The notes beneath the pieces are model-generated. The model worked only from the letters and a program-made list of their open reading frames with translations, made no database searches and was not told the origin of the DNA. A program made the translations under genes and the position numbers. From Gammaproteobacteria bacterium (GTDB lineage: Bacteria; Pseudomonadota; Gammaproteobacteria; Enterobacterales; Alteromonadaceae): 6,465 nucleotides of DNA. Shown here one piece after another: positions 1-6,272 of the stretch (the first letter of the stretch is position 1; each line of letters begins with the position of its first letter). The stretch spans positions 1-6,465 of the forward strand of contig JAIXSW010000001.1 of assembly GCA_027484495.1 (NCBI GenBank), written 5' to 3'.

Positions 1-560
1 CCGGTTTTAAATTTCAGATAAGCTTGCCGCGGCGCTTCCGCCGACAATAAATACGCCACCAGAATGTACCAGCCGCCATCGATCACCAGCGCCAGCAGCG
101 GCAGGACCGCGTAAAACCAAAGCGGAATGGTGGCCGGCAACAATGCGGAAAACACACTGGCAAACACAATCGCCGTTTTAGGATTGCTGAGCTGCGTCAG
201 CAAGCCGCTGAAAAAGGCGCGGCGCAGGCTGATCATCGCGACCGGGCTCTCAGTCTGCACTTGCAGTGGCGCTTTGGCGCCGCGGAAAATCAGATAGCCG
301 AGATACAGCAGATACAAACCACCCACCACTTTTAACGCCCAGAACGCCATCGGCACCGCGGTCAGCACAGCATGCACGCCTAACAGGGCCAATACAGCAA
401 AAGTTCCGGCACCGAGGCCCATGCCACAGGCGGTCGCCAGACCATGGCGGCGCGACAGGGCAATTGAATTGCGGGCGACGACAATAAAACTCGGGCCGGG
501 GCTGACGGCGCCGACCGCTAAAGCACTGGCGATCGCCAGGGCAGACCAGATTGCATCCAT
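1..560 (-). CDS. LysE/RhtB-family amino-acid exporter, partial (C-terminus beyond the left edge)
   Basis: The reverse strand reads open from an ATG at 560-558 to the window edge, giving 186 residues without a stop. LysE/RhtB proteins are inner-membrane exporters of amino acids or similar small metabolites, usually just over 200 residues, so only the last helix is missing. Family marks seen are SPGPSFIVV (residues 20-28) at the end of the first helix, a Gly/Ala-rich second helix (about 40-63), a third helix with GGLYLLYLGYLIF (80-92), and the conserved QLSNPKTAIVF (123-133) after the charged cytoplasmic loop, followed by hydrophobic stretches near 134-172. The start is supported by GAGGA at 570-566, five bases upstream of the ATG. 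The gene is divergent from the DUF1993 gene. The family call is firm, but the substrate cannot be told from sequence. No regulator gene is visible next to it. Confidence 0.93.
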   Translation of the reverse strand, partial: MDAIWSALAIASALAVGAVSPGPSFIVVARNSIALSRRHGLATACGMGLGAGTFAVLALLGVHAVLTAVPMAFWALKVVGGLYLLYLGYLIFRGAKAPLQVQTESPVAMISLRRAFFSGLLTQLSNPKTAIVFASVFSALLPATIPLWFYAVLPLLALVIDGGWYILVAYLLSAEAPRQAYLKFKT

Positions 561-598
561 CAGTGTCCTCAAAGAAATAAGCCAAAACAGCAGAAGCA

Positions 599-630
599 AC
601 AAATTACCCTGCACTGTTAAGTGCTGCAAG
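599..630 (-). promoter_or_regulatory. Possible promoter with internal dyad for the LysE-family gene
   Basis: Read on the minus strand, TTGCAG (629-624) lies 17 bases from TAATTT (606-601), a weak match of 3/6 in each hexamer to the sigma-70 consensus. The spacer holds an inverted repeat GCACT-N4-AGTGC (611-624), which could be an operator. Transcription would start near 594, leaving a leader of roughly 35 bases before the ATG at 560 with its GAGGA site. The position and spacing are plausible but the hexamers are poor. The role of the dyad is inference. Confidence 0.25.
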
Positions 631-718
631 TGACGAATCGCTGGAGCAGCAGCTTGAAATTGCCGAAGCGCGCGCCCATCTCTGCTGCACAGGCATCGGG
701 CCTCAATCGGAGAGAGAC

Positions 719-1234
719 ATGATTTACCAACTGACAGTGCCACAATTCAGCAAAATGCTGGATAACCTCAGCGCCATTTTGCAAAAAGCGGCGGCCTTTG
801 CCGATAGTAAAAAATTTGATGTGACAGTGCTGCTGAACAGCCGGCTGGCACCAGATCAGTTTGCTTTGATCCGTCAGGTCCAAATTACCTGCGATACCGC
901 TAAACTTGGCGTTGCGCGTTTAACCGGTACTGTCGATCAGGCACCAAAGCATGCTGACGACGAGACCACGCTGGAGCAGTTACAACAGCGCATTCGCGAT
1001 ACACAGACGTATCTGGCAACTTTCAGTGCGGCTGATTTTGCCAATGCCGCCACACAAGTCATCACTCAGCCTCGCTGGGAAGGCAAAACGCTGAGTGGCG
1101 AAGAGTTCCTGCTGCAACATGTGATCCCGAACTTCTATTTCCACCTGACCACGACCTACGCCATTTTGCGTCACAACGGCGTTGATGTCGGTAAAAAAGA
1201 TTATCTGGGCCCAATGCCGTATCGCGCGGCCTGA
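719..1234 (+). CDS. DUF1993 family protein (DinB-like four-helix fold)
   Basis: This is a 171-residue soluble protein with no signal peptide or membrane segment. It matches the DUF1993 family (about 165-170 residues) from end to end. Visible marks are the N-terminal YQLTVPQFSKMLDNLSAILQ (residues 3-22), LLNSRLAPDQFALIRQVQI (38-56) followed by CDTAK (58-62), and the C-terminal PNFYFHLTTTYAILRHNGVD (136-155) followed by VGKKDYLGP. The family is thought to share the DinB-like helical bundle. Its biochemical role is not established, so none is assigned. The start is supported by GGAG at 709-712, six bases before the ATG. The gene is divergent from the LysE-family exporter and is followed by a strong hairpin, so it is probably monocistronic. 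The reading frame stays open upstream to a stop at 578, but without an ATG, GTG or TTG codon. Confidence 0.92.
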   Translation: MIYQLTVPQFSKMLDNLSAILQKAAAFADSKKFDVTVLLNSRLAPDQFALIRQVQITCDTAKLGVARLTGTVDQAPKHADDETTLEQLQQRIRDTQTYLATFSAADFANAATQVITQPRWEGKTLSGEEFLLQHVIPNFYFHLTTTYAILRHNGVDVGKKDYLGPMPYRAA

Positions 1235-1256
1235 TTCGATTTATCTTCAGATTGAA

Positions 1257-1286
1257 CCCGCTGCGGCCTGTGTTGGTCGCAGCGGG
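1257..1286 (+). terminator. GC-rich hairpin after the DUF1993 gene
   Basis: A 12-base-pair stem (1257-1268 with 1275-1286) closes a six-base loop TGTGTT. All pairs are Watson-Crick except one G-U wobble. It sits 22 bases after the DUF1993 stop codon, where a terminator is expected. No T-run follows (GCGTTCCGCG), so it may stabilise the 3' end or act with Rho rather than as a classic intrinsic terminator. Confidence 0.55.
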
Positions 1287-1297
1287 GCGTTCCGCGC

Positions 1298-1326
1298 TTG
1301 CGCCTGTCACAGGCGCGATTTAGCAT
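1298..1326 (+). promoter_or_regulatory. Possible promoter and palindromic operator for the MFS gene
   Basis: A perfect 17-base palindrome, GCGCCTGT-C-ACAGGCGC, spans 1300-1316. It overlaps a weak sigma-70-like promoter: TTGCGC (1298-1303, 3/6), a 17-base spacer, then TAGCAT (1321-1326, 4/6). A repressor on the palindrome would cover the -35 region and spacer, as TetR- or MarR-type regulators do at many exporter genes. No such regulator is encoded in the window. As RNA, the same bases could form a 7-bp hairpin and add to termination of the upstream gene, although only a short GATTTAG follows. Confidence 0.35.
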
Positions 1327-1349
1327 AACCTCCCCACTTTGGAGTCGTT

Positions 1350-2585
1350 ATGTCTTCGTCTGCTGCTTCTGTTCGCTACGCCCATCCGCAGGCTGTGCTG
1401 TGGGTTGTTTGCCTGATTGGTCTGATTGCCGTCGCAGGCATCGCTTTACCCTATCCTATCCTGGCACCGCTATTCGCCGCGACGGCACTGAATGACTTTA
1501 ATCACTGGCTGGGCATCGCCCCGGAAATTCTGCTGGGCATTGCGCTGGCCGCCAATCCGCTGGGCATGTTGTTTGGCAGTGCGACCTTAGGTGCATTATC
1601 CGATCATTATGGCCGGCGGCGGGTGTTGGCATTGTCGCTGGCGCTGGCGGTGGCCGGGTATTTAGGCTCGGCCTGGGCGCTGTCGGCCGAGTGGTATCCG
1701 GGTTTTGTGTTGTTTCGTTTTCTGACTGGTTTGTGTGAAGGCTCGGTCAGCATCTGCCGGGCTATCGCCGCCGATTTACATCCGCAAATTGAACGCACAG
1801 TGGCGATTAGCTGGATGAACAGCGCCTTATATGCGGCCTGGCTGGTGGGGCCTTTGGTGGGCGGGCTAACCATGCATTTAGGCGCGCATGTGCCTTTTTT
1901 GCTCGCGGCCGCTGCGATGCTGCCTTGTTTACTGATGCTGTATTTCCTGTTGCCGCCGGACTCAGCGCCGCAGCAGCATCAGCCATTCTGGCAGCAATTA
2001 CGCCAGCACAATTCGCTGGGATTAGTCCGTTTGCCGTTGTTGCGCTGGGTTGTTGCCGCGCAGTTGCTGTACACCATCGGGCTGAACGCCTTTTATGAAT
2101 ACTACCCGCTGTGGTTGGTCGAGCAGCAGCAATTCACCGGCCTGCAGATTGGCTTGATCACCGCAGTGTTGTGCGCCGTGATGACGACTGTCAGTGCTGT
2201 CGGTATGGCGAGGCTTGGCAATCGGCTGCCGGCACTGCGCAGTGCGAAAATTGCCGCGGTCAGTGTCGCGCTGATGTTGTTCCTGTTGCCATTTACCAGT
2301 GGTCAGCTGGCCTGGCTCTGGCTGGTGCTTTGTGGCGTGCCGAATGCGATGTTCAGCGCCTGGTTTCAGGTGTACTGCACCGAACATTTTGGCGAGTTGG
2401 GGCTTGGCCGGGTGATGGGCTTGCTGACATTGTTGATGTGCACCGGCAATGTGATTATCGCGCTGGCCGGTGGTGTGATCGCCCTGTTTGGCGCCAGCTG
2501 GATCCTCTGGACTGGTTCAGTGTTTATCGCCCTTGCTGGCCTGATGCTGGTGTGGGAGCAGCGACGTGCTGCTGGCACGGCCTGA
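1350..2585 (+). CDS. MFS transporter, DHA1/TCR-Tet-like exporter
   Basis: This 411-residue, very hydrophobic protein has the length and pattern of a 12-helix major facilitator, probably a proton-coupled inner-membrane exporter. Motif A is GALSDHYGRRR (residues 81-91), in the loop between helices 2 and 3. A motif-B-like stretch starts at R123 (RFLTGLCEG) and continues through the RAIAADL segment. The exporter motif C is AWLVGPLVGG (163-172) in helix 5, which places it with drug:H+ antiporters of the DHA1 group. The hydrophilic central loop lies around 203-228 (Gln/His-rich). Helix 12 ends near 402, followed by a short basic tail. GGAG at 1341-1344 lies five bases before the ATG. The gene ends 26 bases before the stop of the convergent small membrane protein. 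The substrate is unknown, and resistance is not implied by sequence alone. Confidence 0.9.
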   Translation: MSSSAASVRYAHPQAVLWVVCLIGLIAVAGIALPYPILAPLFAATALNDFNHWLGIAPEILLGIALAANPLGMLFGSATLGALSDHYGRRRVLALSLALAVAGYLGSAWALSAEWYPGFVLFRFLTGLCEGSVSICRAIAADLHPQIERTVAISWMNSALYAAWLVGPLVGGLTMHLGAHVPFLLAAAAMLPCLLMLYFLLPPDSAPQQHQPFWQQLRQHNSLGLVRLPLLRWVVAAQLLYTIGLNAFYEYYPLWLVEQQQFTGLQIGLITAVLCAVMTTVSAVGMARLGNRLPALRSAKIAAVSVALMLFLLPFTSGQLAWLWLVLCGVPNAMFSAWFQVYCTEHFGELGLGRVMGLLTLLMCTGNVIIALAGGVIALFGASWILWTGSVFIALAGLMLVWEQRRAAGTA

Positions 2586-2611
2586 AGTCTGAGATACGTC
2601 CGGCGCCAGCG

Positions 2612-2842
2612 TTATTTGTCGCGTTCTGATTCGCGTTTCATCAGCAATATTGTCAGGTAGATTTTGGTCGGTAATGACAGAATCAGCCCCAGTGCGCAGC
2701 ATAAACCAATCAGGATAATGCCCTGCACGCCCATGGTTTCATGCAGTTTTAACCCTGACCACAGATAATGCCCCAGTACCAACAGGCTGATGCCACACAA
2801 CATCACTATCTTCAGCAGCCGCAGTGTTTGGCGCTCGGTCAT
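2612..2842 (-). CDS. Small two-TM membrane protein of unknown function (76 aa)
   Basis: I do not recognise this family. The start at 2842 is preferred because GGAG (2853-2850) lies seven bases upstream. The in-frame ATG at 2863 would add seven residues but has no ribosome binding site. Two hydrophobic segments are seen, about residues 9-29 (IVMLCGISLLVLGHYLW core) and about 38-68 (GIILIGLCCALGLILSL core), separated by a short loop with LKLHET. Both ends are charged: MTERQ at the N-terminus and KRESERDK at the C-terminus. This fits an inner-membrane protein with both ends in the cytoplasm. It converges on the MFS gene with a 26-base gap and no clear terminator, and is divergent from the SBP-GGDEF gene. 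Coding is supported by the Shine-Dalgarno site, the membrane-protein pattern and the way it fills the gap. Confidence 0.7.
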   Translation of the reverse strand: MTERQTLRLLKIVMLCGISLLVLGHYLWSGLKLHETMGVQGIILIGLCCALGLILSLPTKIYLTILLMKRESERDK

Positions 2843-2900
2843 GGCAAATCTCCTATCAGGCATTTCTAATGTAGACGGTTTCAGCTAAGGTTGGTTTGAT

Positions 2901-2957
2901 ATGAATCAGCAAATCAGCCTGACCGACGCGGCGGCACAGCACCGCATTGGACGTTAG
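2901..2957 (+). CDS. Possible 18-residue leader ORF upstream of the GGDEF gene
   Basis: An ATG at 2901 opens an 18-codon frame (MNQQISLTDAAAQHRIGR) ending in TAG at 2955-2957, 49 bases before the GGDEF gene start. An AAGG at 2887-2890 is its only ribosome-binding candidate and is rather far away (10 bases). It could be a leader peptide, a decayed gene fragment or chance. Support is weak. Confidence 0.15.
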   Translation: MNQQISLTDAAAQHRIGR

Positions 2958-3006
2958 TGCTGCACCGTCTGATTTCCTGCCTCTTGTGTACATTGCGGGG
3001 TCTGGT

Positions 3007-4434
3007 ATGAGCCGCTGGGTTTGCTGGTTATGTTTATTCGCTGTCACGCAGCTGCCAGCCCAACCATTGGTGCTGACCGATGCGCAGCGCGATTATTTGC
3101 AGACCAAACAAATATTGCGCTATTGCATCGACCCAAGTTGGCCGCCATTTGAAAGTGTTGGCCCAGATGGTCAACATCGCGGTATGTCGGCAGATTACGT
3201 CAAGTTTTTCCGCAGCCAGTTGCCGATCCCACTCGAATTACTGCCCACGGCCAGCTGGCCCGATTCAGTCGCCGCTGCTGAGCAACGACGTTGTGATTTA
3301 TTGCTGTTAGCGATGCCCACGCCCAGCCGGCGTCAGTTTATGAACTTCACTAAGCCTTATCTGGTGATCCCCAGTGTGATTGTGACCCGGACTGAACATC
3401 CCAGAGTCAAAAGCGTGGCTGAGTTGGGGAATGCGCGCTATGGCATCCGCCGTGGTTTTGGCTTTGCTGAACTCTATCGCCAGTTCCATCCGACGCTGCA
3501 ATTGGTCGAAGTACAGAGTTATGAAGAAGGACTGCTGATGGTGCAAAGCGGCCAGTTGACGGGCATGTTTGGCAATATGGGCAGCCTTGGTTATCTGTTG
3601 CAGCAATACAAAATCACCAATCTGAAAATTGCCGGCCGGCTGCCAGGTGACAGTGAACTGAGTATTGCCAGCCGCAACGATGAGCCATTGCTGCATGAAA
3701 TCAGTCAGTTATTAATCGAGCAGATAGATCCGGCGTTACAACAGCAAATCGACAATCATTGGCTGTCGGTGCGCATGGAGACCTCTGAGGATTACCGGCT
3801 GGTGCTCAGCGTGACAGCGGCCGCCTTGCTGGTGCTGTCGGCGCTGGTCTGGGCTTATCTGCAAGTGCGGCGGCTGAATCGGCAGCTGCTGCAAGCCAAT
3901 GTCCGGTTGGCCCATCAGAGCCTGCACGATGGCCTCACCGGCTTATACAACCGCGCATTTATGGATGAAAAATTACCGGCTTGTCTGTCGTTGTGTCAGC
4001 GTGAACAGATACCGCTGACACTGGCAGTGTTAGATCTGGATCATTTCAAACAAATCAATGATCTGCACGGCCACTTGTTTGGTGATCAGTGCTTACGCCA
4101 GTTTGCGACCTTGTTGCAGCAACATTTTCAGCGGCCGGCAGATATGCTGGTGCGGTTTGGTGGTGAAGAATTTGTGCTGGTCAGTGTGGGGGGAGACGAG
4201 ACCACCATGGCGCAAATGCTTGAGCAGTTCGTCACCGCACTGGCGGCTGTGCCGGTGGTTCTGGCCCAGCAAACGAGTTTTTTAACCGTCAGTATTGGCT
4301 GGCTTTGTCAGGTGCCGGCGCGCGGACAGACCGCCGCGCAGTGGCTGAATCAGGCGGATAAAGCGTTATATCAGGCGAAAGCCAATGGCCGTAATGGCGC
4401 GGTACAAACAGGATGGGTATGCGCTGAACACTGA
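3007..4434 (+). CDS. Membrane diguanylate cyclase with periplasmic SBP_bac_3 sensor domain
   Basis: This 475-residue protein would make c-di-GMP from two GTP in response to a periplasmic ligand. A signal peptide covers residues 1-18, with a likely cut after LPA. A type-3 solute-binding domain (about 36-258) shows LRYCIDPSWPPF, CDLLLLAMPTPSRRQ and FTKPY. One TM helix is at about 264-286, then a short coiled linker (about 288-305) leads to the GGDEF domain (about 306-470). That domain has DGLTGLYNRAF, LDLDHFKQINDLHGHLFGD (342-360), active-site GGEEF (385-389), TVSIGW and ADKALYQAKANGRN. The product-inhibition site RPAD (376-379) sits exactly five residues before GGEEF, so an active, feedback-inhibited cyclase is expected. 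An upstream TTG at 2947 keeps the frame open, but the ATG at 3007 puts the signal peptide at the N-terminus and has GGGG six bases upstream. It precedes a chemoreceptor gene on the same strand. Confidence 0.92.
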   Translation: MSRWVCWLCLFAVTQLPAQPLVLTDAQRDYLQTKQILRYCIDPSWPPFESVGPDGQHRGMSADYVKFFRSQLPIPLELLPTASWPDSVAAAEQRRCDLLLLAMPTPSRRQFMNFTKPYLVIPSVIVTRTEHPRVKSVAELGNARYGIRRGFGFAELYRQFHPTLQLVEVQSYEEGLLMVQSGQLTGMFGNMGSLGYLLQQYKITNLKIAGRLPGDSELSIASRNDEPLLHEISQLLIEQIDPALQQQIDNHWLSVRMETSEDYRLVLSVTAAALLVLSALVWAYLQVRRLNRQLLQANVRLAHQSLHDGLTGLYNRAFMDEKLPACLSLCQREQIPLTLAVLDLDHFKQINDLHGHLFGDQCLRQFATLLQQHFQRPADMLVRFGGEEFVLVSVGGDETTMAQMLEQFVTALAAVPVVLAQQTSFLTVSIGWLCQVPARGQTAAQWLNQADKALYQAKANGRNGAVQTGWVCAEH

Positions 4435-4454
4435 CCGGGGCTGCGCCAGAACTG

Positions 4455-4483
4455 TTGTCGAAAACAGTAGCAAGCAATTAAAT
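4455..4483 (+). promoter_or_regulatory. Possible sigma-70 promoter for the chemoreceptor gene
   Basis: TTGTCG (4455-4460, 4/6) lies 17 bases from TTAAAT (4478-4483, 4/6). Initiation would fall near 4490, giving a leader of about 118 bases that includes the terminator-like hairpin at 4566-4594. No sigma-28 (GCCGATAA-type) or sigma-54 element was found in this spacer. It is only a consensus match. Confidence 0.3.
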
Positions 4484-4498
4484 CCGTATGGATTTTTT
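4480..4498 (+). terminator. Short hairpin with T-run after the GGDEF gene
   Basis: AAATCC (4480-4485) pairs with GGATTT (4490-4495) over a GTAT loop, with six T residues at 4493-4498. The stem is short and AU-rich, so this is a weak intrinsic terminator candidate, 45 bases after the stop codon of the cyclase gene. A further six-pair hairpin (ACTGTT/AACAGT, 4451-4456 with 4463-4468) lies just before it. Confidence 0.4.
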
Positions 4499-4565
4499 CA
4501 AATTCTTATCTCTGCTCTACACTCATTTCAGACAGTACTTTCTGTGCTGGTGGTTGCAAAAGTGC

Positions 4566-4594
4566 GCCTGAAAATCAGGTTTCAGGCATTTTTT
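4566..4594 (+). terminator. Intrinsic terminator / possible attenuator in the chemoreceptor leader
   Basis: GCCTGAAA (4566-4573) pairs perfectly with TTTCAGGC (4580-4587) over a six-base loop, followed by A and six T residues (4589-4594). This is a textbook intrinsic terminator. It ends only three bases before the GGGGAA ribosome binding site (4597-4602) of the chemoreceptor gene, which leaves no room for a promoter downstream. Either it ends read-through from the cyclase gene and the chemoreceptor transcript starts inside or just before it, or it is a regulated attenuator within the leader. A TTTCAG at 4526-4531 could pair with CTGAAA (4568-4573) as a competing antiterminator. Confidence 0.7.
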
Positions 4595-4607
4595 ACGGGG
4601 AATTATT

Positions 4608-6233
4608 ATGGCAATTCGAGCGACGGGGATCCGAAATCGGCTGCTGGCCGGGTTTTTATTGTTGGGGCTGATGGTGCTGGTTCAAGGCTTAATGTCACTA
4701 CGCACTATGGCAGATCTGCGAAATGTGACTGTTGAATTAGAAACAAATACTATCCCGAGTCTCGAGACGCTGGCGGATCTGAATTTAACTGCCAGCCGCT
4801 TGAGTACCTTTACCTTCAGATTGTTGATTGCCGATTCAGCCGAAGACATGGTTGAAGCCAAAGCGCAAATTATGCAGCTGCGGGAAACCATCGGCAAACA
4901 AAAAGCCCAATATGAACCACTCATTTCTATTCCCGGAGAGCGGGAAGAGTTTGAGATATTCAGTGCGGCAATCGACGGATATATCACCAATCAGGAACAA
5001 GTAATGGCCTTGGCTGAAGGCGGCAAAAAGGACGAAGCCATTGCTCTGCAACATGGTGTCATGAGCGAATTTACCGACAAAATCACTGCATCTTTATCAA
5101 AGCTCAGCCGCCTGAACGAAAATCGTTCGAAAGAGATTGCCGCCGAATCCGCGTCCGATTTTAGCAGCAGTCAGCTGACGACCTGGACTTTGATTGCCTT
5201 GTCCATCGGTGCGGCTGTAACTATCGCGGTGATATTGACCAGCAGTATCACCACGCCGTTACAAACCGCAGTGCAACTGGCCGGCAAAATTGCCGACAGC
5301 GATCTGACATCCCGTATTGATAGCAGTGGCAGTGATGAACCGGCCCAACTGATGCAGGCGCTGGCGCGGATGCAGCAGAATTTACGCGACACGCTGGCGC
5401 ATATTTCGAATTCATCCAATCAGCTGGCCTCGGCTGCGGAAGAATTGAACTCGGTGACTGAAGACAACTCCCGTGGCTTACAGCAACAAAATGATGAGAT
5501 CCAGCAAGCCGCGACAGCCATTACTGAAATGAGCTCAGCGGTGGATGAAGTGGCGGAAACGGCGCTGCGCGCCTCAGAGAGCTCCACCGAATCGGCCCGC
5601 AATACCGAGTTTGGCAAAACCCAGGTGCAGCAAACCGTCAATGCGATTATGCATATGAACGAAGACGTGGCACAAAGTGCGCAGGTCGTACAGGAACTGG
5701 CGTTACAGGCGCAGGATATCGGCAAAGTGCTGGATGTGATCCGGGCTATCGCTGAGCAAACCAACCTGCTGGCGCTGAACGCCGCGATTGAGGCGGCACG
5801 GGCCGGCGACGCTGGCCGCGGTTTTGCCGTCGTGGCGGATGAAGTGCGCGCACTGGCAGCCCGCACCCAGTTATCGACCCGTGAAATCGAAGAGATGATC
5901 AAAAAAATCCGTGCCGGCACCAGCACTGCCGTGCAAGCGATGCAACAAAGCGGCGAAAAAGCCAGCCAGGCCTTGTCAGTGGCTGAATCTGCCGGCAAAG
6001 CGCTGGAGACGATCAACAGCCAAATCACCAGCATCAGCGATAACAATCTGGTGATTGCCAGTGCCGCTGAAGAGCAGGCCAAAGTCGCGCGCGAAATTGA
6101 CCGCAATATTGTCAATATCAGCGATCTCGCTGCGCAGACCGCCGCCGGCGCCAATCAGACCAGCGCTTCGGCGCATGAGTTATCGCGCTTAGCGGTCGAG
6201 CTGAATTCACTGGTCAATAAATTTAAAACCTGA
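4608..6233 (+). CDS. Methyl-accepting chemotaxis protein with 4-helix-bundle sensor
   Basis: This 541-residue inner-membrane chemoreceptor would signal through CheW and CheA to bias flagellar rotation. TM1 is at about 11-31. The periplasmic region (about 32-190) is helical and of the 4HB_MCP type, about 160 residues. TM2 is at about 191-212. A HAMP domain (about 212-264) starts after TM2 with TTPLQ and includes the DLTSRID stretch. The cytoplasmic coiled coil runs to the end, with the highly conserved hairpin tip at about 378-415: IRAIAEQTNLLALNAAIEAA and GRGFAVVADEVRALA. Likely methylation segments flank it, with Glu/Gln pairs near 276-310 (AAEELNSV, ITEMSSAV) and near 485-495 (SAAEEQAKVA). 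There is no C-terminal NWETF-like CheR tether; it ends VNKFKT. The ligand is unknown. GGGGAA at 4597-4602 lies five bases before the ATG. It follows the c-di-GMP cyclase gene. Confidence 0.95.
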   Translation: MAIRATGIRNRLLAGFLLLGLMVLVQGLMSLRTMADLRNVTVELETNTIPSLETLADLNLTASRLSTFTFRLLIADSAEDMVEAKAQIMQLRETIGKQKAQYEPLISIPGEREEFEIFSAAIDGYITNQEQVMALAEGGKKDEAIALQHGVMSEFTDKITASLSKLSRLNENRSKEIAAESASDFSSSQLTTWTLIALSIGAAVTIAVILTSSITTPLQTAVQLAGKIADSDLTSRIDSSGSDEPAQLMQALARMQQNLRDTLAHISNSSNQLASAAEELNSVTEDNSRGLQQQNDEIQQAATAITEMSSAVDEVAETALRASESSTESARNTEFGKTQVQQTVNAIMHMNEDVAQSAQVVQELALQAQDIGKVLDVIRAIAEQTNLLALNAAIEAARAGDAGRGFAVVADEVRALAARTQLSTREIEEMIKKIRAGTSTAVQAMQQSGEKASQALSVAESAGKALETINSQITSISDNNLVIASAAEEQAKVAREIDRNIVNISDLAAQTAAGANQTSASAHELSRLAVELNSLVNKFKT

Positions 6234-6239
6234 AGTGAA

Positions 6240-6272
6240 ACAACCGGCCTGGATGCAACTTCAGCCGGTTGT
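6240..6272. terminator. Hairpin terminator shared by convergent genes
   Basis: ACAACCGGC (6240-6248) pairs with GCCGGTTGT (6264-6272), nine perfect pairs over a 15-base loop. It starts seven bases after the chemoreceptor stop. On the plus strand the nearest T-run is TTTT at 6283-6286. On the minus strand the stem runs into TTTCAC, so it is not a classic U-tailed terminator in either direction. Its loop contains the stop codon of the minus-strand gene, and its right arm codes for that gene's last residues. Confidence 0.6.

Noticed and set aside
2111..2629. Plus-strand frame overlapping the 3' half of the MFS gene (172 codons)
   Set aside because: Its Trp/Arg/Cys-rich composition is typical of a shifted-frame shadow, and the MFS frame has continuous membrane-helix and motif support.
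2901..2957. Remnant of an IscA/HesB-type gene (ISLTDAAAQ)
   Set aside because: Only about nine residues resemble the N-terminus of that family, the frame stops at once, and no cysteine motifs follow in any frame.
2856..3047. Minus-strand frame across the spacer before the GGDEF gene (63 codons)
   Set aside because: It has no ribosome binding site or recognisable pattern. It overlaps both the signal-peptide region of the cyclase gene and the start region of the small membrane protein.
4180..4206. Second GGDE motif (GGDE at residues 395-398) just after GGEEF as a duplicated active site
   Set aside because: It falls in the variable loop after the active-site hairpin and lacks the final Phe and flanking strand pattern, so it is likely coincidence.
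4435..4607. c-di-GMP-I (GEMM) riboswitch before the chemoreceptor gene
   Set aside because: The context is right and fragments such as GCAAAAG and CCTGAAAA recall it. The GGCAAACC, GAAA-loop and GACGCAAAGCC blocks are not present in the right order and spacing.
4435..4607. Flagellar sigma-28 or sigma-54 promoter for the chemoreceptor
   Set aside because: No GCCGATAA-like -10 was found. The only GG...GC pair (GGTGGTTGC, 4549-4557) has the wrong spacing for a -24/-12 element.
5420..6154. Long open frame on the minus strand opposite the chemoreceptor (244 codons)
   Set aside because: It is Ala/Ser/Cys-rich without domain logic and is explained by codon bias of the repetitive coiled coil on the plus strand, which is a firm gene.
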